Shown piece after piece: positions 14,432 to 20,236 of a stretch of 25,652 nucleotides of DNA. The translations under genes were made by a program, and so were the position numbers. Numbering within the stretch: the stretch's first letter is position 1; every line of letters starts with the position of its first letter. Source of the DNA: a virus; IMG/VR virus record IMGVR_UViG_3300012929_000042, positions 1 through 25,652 of that record. One strand, written 5' to 3'. Under the pieces are notes generated by a model. The model worked only from the letters and a program-made list of their open reading frames with translations. It made no database searches and was not told the origin of the DNA.

Positions 14432-14926
14432 TTGGCATCTGGATACAACCGTAAACCGTTCAGGCTCGACGTTGGGCTTCCTTCAAAGCTCCAGCGTGGC
14501 TTTGTTCGCGGTCGCCGAAAGGTTGACAGCGAAGAGGATAAGCCCGCTCCAGTTAAGATCATTTGCCTCGATGGGCAGGCACTTGCCGAGCCTCGCGTTG
14601 CGGCTGTAGAGGGTAAGCATGACATCGCCTTCCGCCTACGTGCCAAAGCTCCCGCGAGTGAGCGGGCGATTGCTGCGGGAATGAAGGAACTCGGGTTCGC
14701 TCATTCGGTTTCGGTCTGCGGATTCATCGCGGATTTCTTTCACGCCAAGCTGCGGATTGCAGTTGAGATTGACGGGCCGTGCCATAAAGGGCGAAAGGCT
14801 TACGACCGTCAGCGAGACGCGGCCTTTTGGCGGAAAGGAATTCATACAATCCGATATGGCGCGGATGACGCCTTCCTGAGGCCAGAATACATTCTCGACT
14901 GCGTTCGGCGTGCCATCGCCGTTTGA
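14432..14926 (+). CDS. DUF559-type PD-(D/E)XK nuclease-like protein
   Basis: The start at TTG 14432 (reading MASGYNRKPFRLDVGLPSKL) is chosen for its AGGGG SD and its position after the promoter. An in-frame ATG at 14396 overlaps the -10 box. The product has 164 residues. The C-terminal 80 carry FIADFFHAKLRIAVEIDGPCH, then YDRQRDAAFWRKGIHTIRYG, matching the D...E.DG..H and the following helix-strand of DUF559, a VSR-like endonuclease fold. The N-terminal half is basic and may bind DNA. It is divergent from the terminases. It could be a packaging, recombination or homing nuclease. Confidence 0.75.
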   Translation: MASGYNRKPFRLDVGLPSKLQRGFVRGRRKVDSEEDKPAPVKIICLDGQALAEPRVAAVEGKHDIAFRLRAKAPASERAIAAGMKELGFAHSVSVCGFIADFFHAKLRIAVEIDGPCHKGRKAYDRQRDAAFWRKGIHTIRYGADDAFLRPEYILDCVRRAIAV

Positions 14927-14979
14927 AGTTGCGTTTGTGCCTCTTGGGCGTAATGATATGCTGAAGAGGTTCAAATCCA

Positions 14980-15010
14980 ACGGGCTCTAAACATTGAGCG
15001 GCTAGCCCGT
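14980..15010 (+). promoter_or_regulatory. Hairpin in the leader of the 15033 gene
   Basis: ACGGGCT (14980-14986) and AGCCCGT (15004-15010) form a perfect 7-base stem with a 17-base loop, between the nuclease stop and the SD AAAGGAG (15018-15024) of the next gene. A TATGCT box at 14957-14962 could be a -10. There is no U-tract, so it is not a standard terminator. It may shape the mRNA leader. Confidence 0.35.
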
Positions 15011-15032
15011 ACGCTGTTAAAGGAGCTTCAAC

Positions 15033-15803
15033 ATGATGTATCGCAACAGCCTCGTTCTCGCGATCAAAGTAAACGGGCGAATTCTTCGTGAAGTAGGCGA
15101 TGAAGTCTCGCTTCCCTTCGGGTGCGAATATTCCATCCTGATCAAAAACCTGGATTCAGTTAGGGCTCAAGTCGAAGTTTCGGTCGATGACGTCATTGCT
15201 TCTGGTCGCGGGAAGATAATCATCGCGCCAAACTCAGATCTGGAGCTTGAACGGTTCATCCGGGATGGCAATCTGGATTCTGGCAACCGCTTCAAGTTCA
15301 TCGAGCGCACTGAAGAGATTGAGGCTCACCGAGGGGCAATGGTGGACGATGGGGTTGTACGTGTCGAAGGATGGCGCGAACGTGTCGTTGAGTATCGACC
15401 AGCAACGGACTACACGCCTCGGTATGAGCATCCCCAATTTCGCCAATCACCTCTCCGTGGCGGCAATGACACGTTTGGAAGCCTAGGCCCACGGCGACAA
15501 CACCCGATGAGAGCCAAGGCGGCTGCACCCCCTGCGCGACCCCATGCATCATCCCGCTTGGCCGCTCCTGGGATCACAGTTCCTGGCAGTGAAAGCTCTC
15601 AGCGCTTCTACGTGGCTGGCGGGTTTCTGCTGGAGCCCCAAAGCTCCGTGCTCGTGCTGCATTTGAGAGGAGCGGTCGGAGAATTGCCTATCGCGGATCC
15701 GGTTACCGTTCATGACAGCCCGATATGCTCTACCTGCGGCAAGACCAATCGGCCGAAGCACAAATTTTGCTTCGCGTGTGGAACAGCGCTTCAGCTAATT
15801 TAG
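15033..15803 (+). CDS. Beta-domain phage protein with C-terminal zinc ribbon
   Basis: A 256-residue product with SD AAAGGAG seven bases before ATG ATG. The N-terminal 110 residues look like a beta-sandwich: a YSILIKNLDS strand, EVSVDDVIASGRG in place of the frequent 'SVDG' motif, then NRFKFIERTEEI. A Pro/Ala/Arg-rich linker follows. PGSESSQRFYVAGGFLLEPQ and VLVLHLRG match the 'G..S.Q.F.......VLVL.L.G' block often found with that domain in phage and bacterial proteins. The end has CSTCGKTNRPKHKFCFACG, a zinc ribbon. Role unknown, and a virion or accessory surface protein is possible. Confidence 0.7.
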   Translation: MMYRNSLVLAIKVNGRILREVGDEVSLPFGCEYSILIKNLDSVRAQVEVSVDDVIASGRGKIIIAPNSDLELERFIRDGNLDSGNRFKFIERTEEIEAHRGAMVDDGVVRVEGWRERVVEYRPATDYTPRYEHPQFRQSPLRGGNDTFGSLGPRRQHPMRAKAAAPPARPHASSRLAAPGITVPGSESSQRFYVAGGFLLEPQSSVLVLHLRGAVGELPIADPVTVHDSPICSTCGKTNRPKHKFCFACGTALQLI

Positions 15804-15812
15804 GAGAATGAG

Positions 15813-15971
15813 ATGATAGGTGATCCCGAAGACTTCACATCAAAGACCATACTTCTCATGACGACGTTGTTGCGCCTTATGAGACACCTTGGGAATGGTT
15901 CTACGCCGGAGGAGAAGTTTAGCTTTGTAGACGAGCACGGCACCAAACACGCGGCGCGCCCTGGAGATTAG
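15813..15971 (+). CDS. Small hypothetical protein
   Basis: A 52-codon frame starting at ATG 15813 (MIGDPEDFTSKTILLMTTLL) follows the zinc-ribbon gene by nine bases, with AGGAG six bases upstream. It has an acidic start, a hydrophobic/basic helix (TILLMTTLLRLMRHLG) and a polar tail. The strong SD and tight spacing are the main evidence. The 149 bases after it, up to the convergent gene, show only weak inverted repeats and no clear terminator. Confidence 0.6.
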   Translation: MIGDPEDFTSKTILLMTTLLRLMRHLGNGSTPEEKFSFVDEHGTKHAARPGD

Positions 15972-16120
15972 CCCCGAACGCTGTAAGGCATTTGCCGCGC
16001 AAGACGCCCCACTTCGGCGCGCTCAATCGGATTCTCATATTGCGCACCACGGCACTAACGTATAGGAGCAGAGCGTTCCTAAACTTCAGCGCTAACTGTC
16101 ATTCGTTCCAACAGTATATT

Positions 16121-16459
16121 CTACTTTGGGGCCTTCATGAGCATGTTGATGAAGGCGATGAGGGCAGCGGTTCCGATGGCGCCGGCGACGGCCCAGATGA
16201 TTCCGGTCTTGCTGTCGATGCGGGTGATTTGGTTGGAATCAACAGCTCGCGCTTCGACCAATTTGGTTTGCAGTGCGGCTTCGCTTTTAACGGCATCGAT
16301 TCTGGTCTGGGCAATTTGCAGGGCGAGATCGTTTTGCCCTTTGTTGAGCGCAGAAATTGAGCCTTCAAGCGCGGTCAGGCGCAGCCGAAACTCGTCTTTG
16401 AATTCGCGGATTAGGTCTCGAAATTCGCCAACAGTAATGGGGCGCTCGTCTTCCGGCAT
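16121..16459 (-). CDS. Coiled-coil protein with C-terminal membrane anchor
   Basis: The start at 16459 (MPEDERPITVGEFRDLIREF) overlaps the upstream TGA by one base (TGATG) and gives 112 residues. Residues 12-80 form a long charged helix with heptad-like spacing (DEFRLRLTALEGSISALNKG). IIWAVAGAIGTAALIAFINM near the end is one membrane helix, and the tail is LMKAPK. The layout recalls phage XhlA/holin-associated proteins and tail-anchored partners. It is coupled to the ethylene-receptor-like gene, so the two probably work together in the cytoplasmic membrane. Confidence 0.75.
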   Translation of the reverse strand: MPEDERPITVGEFRDLIREFKDEFRLRLTALEGSISALNKGQNDLALQIAQTRIDAVKSEAALQTKLVEARAVDSNQITRIDSKTGIIWAVAGAIGTAALIAFINMLMKAPK

Positions 16460-16833
16460 CAGATTCTCAGTTTCGTTGTCGCTTCGCGGAGCAAGACCGT
16501 TAATTCGGCCACGGTCAAAGCTCTCTTCATTTCTTCGATATAGACCCGGAAGTACGTTAGAACAACCCATGCTGTTACAGCAGATACTAGCGCAGTGAGG
16601 GCGTTCCACCAAAGAAAAATTGTGTTGTATCTCCCGCATTTTCCGCGAAAGCCAAACCAGGCCTCCTGGCCATGGCCTAAGCCGCAGAGGAAAACAAAGG
16701 CCGCGCAAAGAACAAGAAAGGCGCGAAGAGGACGTTTGAAGCTGGGGACGCCAGTCGCGGCAACGATGCCAGCTGGGATAACCAAGTAACTCAAGCAGAT
16801 AACGAGGTCAGAAATCCAAGGGGCCGATGTCAC
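16459..16833 (-). CDS. Stand-alone ethylene-receptor-like membrane domain
   Basis: A GTG at 16833 opens 124 codons. Three membrane helices follow the order of the ETR1 ethylene-binding domain. Helix 1 is WISDLVICLSYLVIP (ETR1: YISDFFIALAYFSIP), keeping Asp9, Tyr16, Ile19 and Pro20. Helix 2 is AAFVFLCGLGH (ETR1: GAFIVLCGATH), keeping Cys50 and His54, the Cu(I) ligands. Helix 3 is LTALVSAVTAWVVL (ETR1: LTAVVSCATALMLV). After it comes only a short charged helix, with no kinase, GAF or PAS domain. In known receptors this domain holds Cu(I) and senses ethylene. Here it might sense, bind copper, or have been recruited as a membrane effector. Function is inference; the motif match is direct. Confidence 0.8.
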   Translation of the reverse strand: MTSAPWISDLVICLSYLVIPAGIVAATGVPSFKRPLRAFLVLCAAFVFLCGLGHGQEAWFGFRGKCGRYNTIFLWWNALTALVSAVTAWVVLTYFRVYIEEMKRALTVAELTVLLREATTKLRI

Positions 16834-16839
16834 GTGCTG

Positions 16840-16845
16840 ATTCTA
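16840..16845 (-). promoter_or_regulatory. -10-like box of the ethylene-domain gene
   Basis: TAGAAT on the minus strand lies six bases before the GTG at 16833. No SD is visible and the -35 region is weak. It matches the leaderless arrangement at 12400 and 18482. Confidence 0.35.
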
Positions 16846-16858
16846 ACAGAACGTGTAG

Positions 16859-16864
16859 TACGAT
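16859..16864 (+). promoter_or_regulatory. -10-like box of the proline-rich gene
   Basis: TACGAT on the plus strand lies six bases before ATG 16871, in the same 37-base divergent gap as the box at 16840-16845. The -35 is weak and no SD is present. Confidence 0.3.
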
Positions 16865-16870
16865 TGAGCC

Positions 16871-17017
16871 ATGGCAAAGAAAGAACCGGTAAAGACGCCA
16901 CCCTGTGAGCCAGAGCCGCCACAGACGCCGCTGCACGATCCTCAGCCCAGGCCGCGCACTTCGTCAATCGACCCAGGCCCGCCCGCGCCGAGCACAAAAC
17001 CGCCCGGCGAGCCGTAA
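16871..17017 (+). CDS. Small proline-rich protein
   Basis: A 48-codon frame starting MAKKEPVKTPPCEPEPPQTP. Nearly a third of residues are proline, with scattered charges and one cysteine. It ends STKPPGEP. It lacks a signal peptide or lipobox, so it is not a normal Rz1-type spanin despite the composition. A -10-like box lies six bases upstream and the next gene starts six bases after the stop. It is probably disordered. Confidence 0.45.
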   Translation: MAKKEPVKTPPCEPEPPQTPLHDPQPRPRTSSIDPGPPAPSTKPPGEP

Positions 17018-17023
17018 GCCATC

Positions 17024-17296
17024 ATGGAAACCACGGTCGGCTGGGGGACCGCTTTGCTGCTGGGCTGCTGCGGAGGGTATCTTCTCGGCGGCGTGCGTTG
17101 CCGTGCAGAAAGAGCACGAATGCGGGCAGCGATTAAGGCTCGCGATGAGCAATTCTCAGCCGATGCGCGCGAATATCTTCGGCTGGCGTCAGAACTCCGA
17201 GGGCTAAAAGACTGGCATCATGGGATCTTTCAATGGATTGAGCAACATGAGGTACAATGGCCCAGCACAGTAAGACCACCGCGTCCACCAGCGTAG
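17024..17296 (+). CDS. Single-span membrane protein with coiled coil
   Basis: A 90-residue product. WGTALLLGCCGGYLLGGV near the N-terminus is one membrane helix, followed by a charged helix (RCRAERARMRAAIKARDEQF onward) and a Trp/His segment before a proline-rich end. The topology is like an inner-membrane spanin or similar phage lysis accessory, but no endolysin or outer partner is visible. Its last 164 bases overlap, in convergent orientation, the end of the seven-helix protein gene. The start follows the proline-rich gene by six bases without SD. Confidence 0.6.
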   Translation: METTVGWGTALLLGCCGGYLLGGVRCRAERARMRAAIKARDEQFSADAREYLRLASELRGLKDWHHGIFQWIEQHEVQWPSTVRPPRPPA

Positions 17297-17888
17297 CAAT
17301 CCAGTCCGCGGTGCGCCAAACTCCTCCAGTTGGGTGCTTGGTCATCGCCATCAGGGAGTTGGCCGCATGCGTGAACGCGAGTGAGAAGAGCGCGGCAGTG
17401 TGCCAGTCCTCCAGCCTGTTTCGCCACCAGCCGACTGAGAGCGTGAGCCACTCTACCGCCAGCATCACCATGAAAATCCAGATTTGCAGGTAGCGGCGGT
17501 ACTCGGTGAACAGCCCCGCCCATTGGCCATCGCGCGACAGGTGAAGGGCCAGCACCACACCGAAGGCGAGTGTGTATGCGCCGAGGTTAGTCATTGACCA
17601 GGAGCGGCCATCTCGGTCATGCGTCTGGTAGTGGAGCGCTTCGAGACAGGCGAGCGTCCGCAATAGCAGAATTGCCACCATAAGGCCGGCGAAACTCTCC
17701 TCGAAGTTCGGCCAGATTTCCGCCACGGATGGAAAACTGAAGTATGCCGAGTAGATCACCGCGAACGGGGCGGAGACGCCCAGGTAGGCTTGCCAGAGGG
17801 GATGGTAGCGCCAGCGATGCGTCCACACCTCGATGAGGCAGAGCAGATGCGCGAGAATCCAGAGCAAGCGGACGGCGTAGACGATCAC
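17133..17888 (-). CDS. Seven-helix integral membrane protein
   Basis: The start GTG 17888 overlaps the upstream TGA (GTGA). The 251-residue product has about seven membrane helices: LLWILAHLLCLIEVW, AYLGVSAPFAVIYSAYF, LMVAILLLRTLACLEAL, AYTLAFGVVLALHL, IWIFMVMLAVEWLTL, AALFSLAFTHAANSL and LVDAVVLLCWAIV. Charged loops and a soluble 45-residue tail follow. I recognise no transporter or receptor motif. It lies in one array with the zinc-finger and basic small proteins and next to the ethylene-domain gene. The last 164 bases also encode the end of a plus-strand gene. Confidence 0.72.
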   Translation of the reverse strand: MIVYAVRLLWILAHLLCLIEVWTHRWRYHPLWQAYLGVSAPFAVIYSAYFSFPSVAEIWPNFEESFAGLMVAILLLRTLACLEALHYQTHDRDGRSWSMTNLGAYTLAFGVVLALHLSRDGQWAGLFTEYRRYLQIWIFMVMLAVEWLTLSVGWWRNRLEDWHTAALFSLAFTHAANSLMAMTKHPTGGVWRTADWIATLVDAVVLLCWAIVPHVAQSIERSHDASLLALGVLTPAEDIRAHRLRIAHREP

Positions 17889-18061
17889 TGGCCGGCTCTT
17901 TTTTTAAGCAGGCGCGCTGCTCGATTCGAAGGATACCGCTTCCGTAGCTCAATTTCGGCTACCAGCGCTATTCCTGCATTGCTGCATGTTGTGGCAATTG
18001 AGATTAAGTCGTCATCCGGTATGCGGTATTTGCCACGTGTTGGAGGTTTTTTATCGCTCAT
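17885..18061 (-). CDS. Small basic hypothetical protein
   Basis: ATG 18061 overlaps the upstream stop (ATGA) and the stop overlaps the next GTG (GTGA), giving 58 residues. It begins MSDKKPPTRGKYRIPDDDLI, then has a helix rich in Ala/Ile (LVAEIELRKRYPSNRAARLL) and a Lys/Arg end. This looks like a small helix-turn-helix-like fold (DLISIATTCSNAGIALVAEI) with a basic tail, possibly DNA-binding. No family recognised. Confidence 0.62.
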   Translation of the reverse strand: MSDKKPPTRGKYRIPDDDLISIATTCSNAGIALVAEIELRKRYPSNRAARLLKKRAGQ

Positions 18062-18207
18062 GCGGACACCGGTGCCTGATACCCGTTTCTTCGCAGCAGG
18101 GCGTCATTTGACCTTTCGGGCTCCCGAACCACCAGCAGAAACAACTGCCGCTGCCAAGGGCGGAACTTTGGCCGCTTGCGGCGCGGAAGTCGGAGCTTGA
18201 GCGTCAC
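18058..18207 (-). CDS. Very basic 49-residue protein
   Basis: GTG 18207 overlaps the TGA of the zinc-finger gene (GTGA) and opens 49 codons (VTLKLRLPRRKRPKFRPWQR onward), followed by LFLLVVREPERS. The N-terminal half is mostly Arg/Lys/Pro. It could bind nucleic acid. Coupling at both ends is the main reason to call it, since another frame over the same bases also stays open. Confidence 0.5.
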   Translation of the reverse strand: MTLKLRLPRRKRPKFRPWQRQLFLLVVREPERSNDALLRRNGYQAPVSA

Positions 18208-18482
18208 GCCACTTTGCCGCGCGGATTTCTCGAATCCCATGCTTTCCATCGGCATTTTCCTGAACAGTAAAGCGCGGGCTTCTTCGATCTGATCCTGCCA
18301 CCGCAAGACTTACAGATCAGATTTTGCCCAACTGGCCAGGGCCGCGATCCCTGCCCGAATCTTTTTTCCCACTTCGCTCGGCGACAAGCTGCGCAACAAA
18401 ACCGTTTGGAAATTCGCTTGTAGATGTACTTTTCTCCGCAATCCTCACAGACGCCCTGCTTTGGCTGTTCAGGTTCGCTCAT
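18204..18482 (-). CDS. Double Cys4 zinc-finger protein
   Basis: The 92-residue product has two similar units: CEDCGEKYIY followed by RFCCAACRRAKW, and CKSCGGRIRS followed by LYCSGKCRWKAW. Each is CxxC...CxxxC with a closing Arg/Lys-Trp, so it looks like a duplicated zinc finger, with a Gly/Pro linker between. It is likely to bind DNA or RNA. It heads the membrane cassette, directly after a well-formed promoter, and could be its regulator. Confidence 0.78.
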   Translation of the reverse strand: MSEPEQPKQGVCEDCGEKYIYKRISKRFCCAACRRAKWEKRFGQGSRPWPVGQNLICKSCGGRIRSKKPALYCSGKCRWKAWDSRNPRGKVA

Positions 18483-18488
18483 AGATAC

Positions 18489-18517
18489 ATCATAGCTAGC
18501 GTGGCAAGGCGTTGCAA
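18489..18517 (-). promoter_or_regulatory. Strong sigma-70-like promoter, leaderless
   Basis: On the minus strand TTGCAA (18512-18517) and TATGAT (18489-18494) are 17 bases apart. The -10 ends six bases before ATG 18482, so transcription would begin at the start codon, and no SD is present. It sits in the only sizeable gap (90 bases) on this part of the strand and would drive the membrane cassette. This is the best promoter in the window. Confidence 0.62.
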
Positions 18518-18572
18518 CATGTCCAGAACGATAATTTGATATACGGCCACGTACGGGCCATCCCAGCGAGGC

Positions 18573-19046
18573 TCAGGGGTTGCCTTTTGCCGCCCGGAAG
18601 CGCCTGACAGCCTCTTCGAGCCGATAGGCTTCTTCGTCCAAATCCTCATTTCGGCGAATGTTCCGCAAAGCCGACGCTCCGCGAACGGCCGCCGTCAGCA
18701 GCAGTTCCACCTCTGCCTCGGCTTGGGCATCTGTTAGCGGTTCTACATTCGGCCTGCCACATTCGGCAATCGCTCGTGCTCGCTCATTCAAAAAATCAAC
18801 CTGCCTGCTCATCATCGCTCCTCTCCCAGCAGCCACTTTGATGTTTGCGCCCTGCCGCTGGAGCCATAGCGCGAAATGCTGCGGAAATTCGCCACCGTCC
18901 TTGCGCCAGTAGCCGTCGCCCAAGGCAATCCAGCCATGCGAGGCGAGAAATAGCCGATCATCAGCGCCCGTCATCTTCGCCGACATCGCGTCCACCCGTT
19001 CGCGCCGGGCCTCTGCGTGCGGTCGTGCCTTGTTGGCGATTTTCAT
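18573..19046 (-). CDS. Hypothetical protein
   Basis: A 157-residue product with ATGA overlap at the start. The front is basic (MKIANKARPHAEARRERVDA), the middle has a compact WIALGDGYWRKDGGEFPQHF segment with paired aromatic residues, and the C-terminal third is a Glu/Ala/Arg helix ending RRFRAAKGNP. No family recognised. It is the last gene of the right-hand array before the promoter gap. Confidence 0.72.
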   Translation of the reverse strand: MKIANKARPHAEARRERVDAMSAKMTGADDRLFLASHGWIALGDGYWRKDGGEFPQHFALWLQRQGANIKVAAGRGAMMSRQVDFLNERARAIAECGRPNVEPLTDAQAEAEVELLLTAAVRGASALRNIRRNEDLDEEAYRLEEAVRRFRAAKGNP

Positions 19047-19300
19047 GCGAGAACCGGAGGCATATCAGCTAATTTGCACTTTCGCGATTTCGTCCACGCT
19101 TCCATCCTATCGGCATGGGCCATTGCCGCGAGGTACACCGTATCGCTACCGCCGTTCACGCGGTGCAAATGAGCATAGGCCCTAACCGCCATGTGGCCGA
19201 CCAGATCTTGGCCGCGAATCAGGAACACAGGTTCATCCTCGGGAATTTCCTGTGCCAGATCTTGAATTCTCTCGTTGTAGTCTTTTCTCGCGTGTAGCAT
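19043..19300 (-). CDS. Hypothetical protein
   Basis: An 85-residue product. AAGGAG lies five bases before ATG 19300. It is charged and helical (YNERIQDLAQEIPEDEPVFL, then VGHMAVRAYAHLHRVNGG). The 'PVFLIRGQDLVG' plus later histidines form a neat small fold, similar in feel to short phage proteins of unknown role. It overlaps the upstream gene by 68 bases, more than usual here. Confidence 0.68.
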   Translation of the reverse strand: MLHARKDYNERIQDLAQEIPEDEPVFLIRGQDLVGHMAVRAYAHLHRVNGGSDTVYLAAMAHADRMEAWTKSRKCKLADMPPVLA

Positions 19301-19418
19301 TTTTCTCCTTCATCGGATCAGACAATTTTGCCAGCGGCCACGGCACGAAGCGCTCTGCCAACAGTTCGCGCCGCCGCTCGGGGGTGACGAAGCGCTCATC
19401 AACACCATACGGATTCAC
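19233..19418 (-). CDS. Small protein with PYGxDxRFVxPE start
   Basis: ATG 19418 overlaps the upstream stop (ATGA). The 61-residue product starts MNPYGVDERFVTPERRRELL, then FVPWPLAKLSDP, and ends in a polar Arg/Ser/Gly tail over the overlap with the next gene. The first 13 residues match the 23-residue ORF at 19630-19701 (SSPYGTDPRFVSPE). The tail may be only weakly constrained. Confidence 0.58.
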   Translation of the reverse strand: MNPYGVDERFVTPERRRELLAERFVPWPLAKLSDPMKEKNATREKRLQRENSRSGTGNSRG

Positions 19419-19633
19419 GCTTCCACCGCAGTAGATAGAATCTCTCGTGCGATTGTGCGACAGATCAAATCCGCGTCTTCGCTCTCAATTTCATATGAAG
19501 CGGCGATCTTTGATGCCGCTACCATGCCATCCTTGTGCTCAGTTTTGATTATCGTACTCAAAATCGAGACAATAACATTTCGTTCTCCACCAACTAACGC
19601 AGGAAAAGTTGCAATCCAGTGCTCTGCCCTCAA
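19415..19633 (-). CDS. Hypothetical protein with TTG start
   Basis: TTG 19633 overlaps the upstream TGA as TTGA, and GGAGAGGTGA just before it is a strong SD. The 72-residue product (MRAEHWIATFPALVGGERNV onward) has a hydrophobic strand/helix IVSILSTIIK and an acidic helix near IESEDADLICRTIAREIL. No family recognised. Confidence 0.6.
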   Translation of the reverse strand: MRAEHWIATFPALVGGERNVIVSILSTIIKTEHKDGMVAASKIAASYEIESEDADLICRTIAREILSTAVEA

Positions 19634-19701
19634 GGTCTCACCTCTCCATGGATTCCCTCGGGGGAAACGAAGCGCGGGTCGGTACCGTATGGGCTGCTCA
19701 T
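19630..19701 (-). CDS. 23-residue ORF, leader peptide or remnant
   Basis: A 23-codon frame starts at ATG 19701, just after the HNH stop, and overlaps the next TTG. It reads SSPYGTDPRFVSPE then GIHGEVRP. Its front repeats that of the gene at 19233-19418. Its last codons contain the SD of the following gene. It is either a truncated copy or a short coupling peptide. Confidence 0.42.
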   Translation of the reverse strand: MSSPYGTDPRFVSPEGIHGEVRP

Positions 19702-19705
19702 TCCG

Positions 19706-20236
19706 TTATTTTCTCCGTTTCTTGCCATGACGGTTTCCGTGACATGCTCCACATAAAACCACCAAGTCCTTAAGATGATCGGGCCATTCCCTGCCCCTGT
19801 TTTGGTAGGTTTTATGATGCACTTCAAGTTGGCCCAGTTTTGAAAACCTTCCATAGCAATCAAAACACTGCATGCCAGCAGCACGTTTCATCCACGCCGC
19901 TAGTCCCAGCCAATATGCTGTGTCGCAAAACTCATCGTGAGGCAAATGTTCAAACACGTCCTGATCGTCCGCGTCACATATGCGTGCGTATCTGCGACAC
20001 TCAGAGTCAAGTTTTTCGTGAGCCAGGGCGTAGGCAGATCGATGTGCTTCAATCACATCTTCGTTATCTTTGTCTTCATCGAGCTCGGGCCAACGAATTC
20101 CATTTTGGCGAAACTCTCTGCGTTCTGCTCGCTGCGGAAATCCGTCTGGATGCCAAGGGAAAGACCGAGTGTTTAGCCATTTGGCCAGTAGCGCTTCGAC
20201 GCCGCCATTGCGTTCAATGATTTCGCCGATAGTCAC
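19706..20236 (-). CDS. HNH endonuclease
   Basis: A 176-residue product. The C-terminal 55 residues hold CFDCYGRFSKLGQLEVHHKT, then HLKDLVVLCGACHGNRHGKK: a CxxC...HH...N-like...CxxCH.N.H core of the classical HNH type. The N-terminal 100 residues are helical and acidic without known domain. The ATG overlaps the upstream stop (ATGA). It differs from the HNH family of 4202 and 22430. It is placed in the replication-like array and may be a packaging-associated or homing nuclease. Confidence 0.8.
   Translation of the reverse strand: MTIGEIIERNGGVEALLAKWLNTRSFPWHPDGFPQRAERREFRQNGIRWPELDEDKDNEDVIEAHRSAYALAHEKLDSECRRYARICDADDQDVFEHLPHDEFCDTAYWLGLAAWMKRAAGMQCFDCYGRFSKLGQLEVHHKTYQNRGREWPDHLKDLVVLCGACHGNRHGKKRRK

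Noticed and set aside
14251-14646. Minus-strand frame of 131 codons opposite the DUF559 gene
   Set aside because: Arg/Ser/Pro-rich composition typical of a shadow. The plus-strand frame has a recognisable nuclease domain, promoter and SD.
14961-14990. tRNA-like T-arm sequence GGTTCAAATCC
   Set aside because: The flanking bases do not pair as a T stem and no acceptor, D or anticodon arms can be built around it.
15972-16120. Terminator between the convergent genes
   Set aside because: Only 5-base stems without a following T-run can be drawn, so nothing is firm enough to list.
15992-16360. Plus-strand frame of 122 codons over the end of the coiled-coil gene
   Set aside because: It mirrors the minus-strand coding sequence (Asp/Gly-rich shadow), has no SD and its first part lies in the convergent gap.
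16871-17296. Rz/Rz1-type spanin pair (proline-rich plus single-span protein)
   Set aside because: The proline-rich product has no signal peptide or lipobox and comes before, not inside or after, the anchored protein. Only general resemblance remains.
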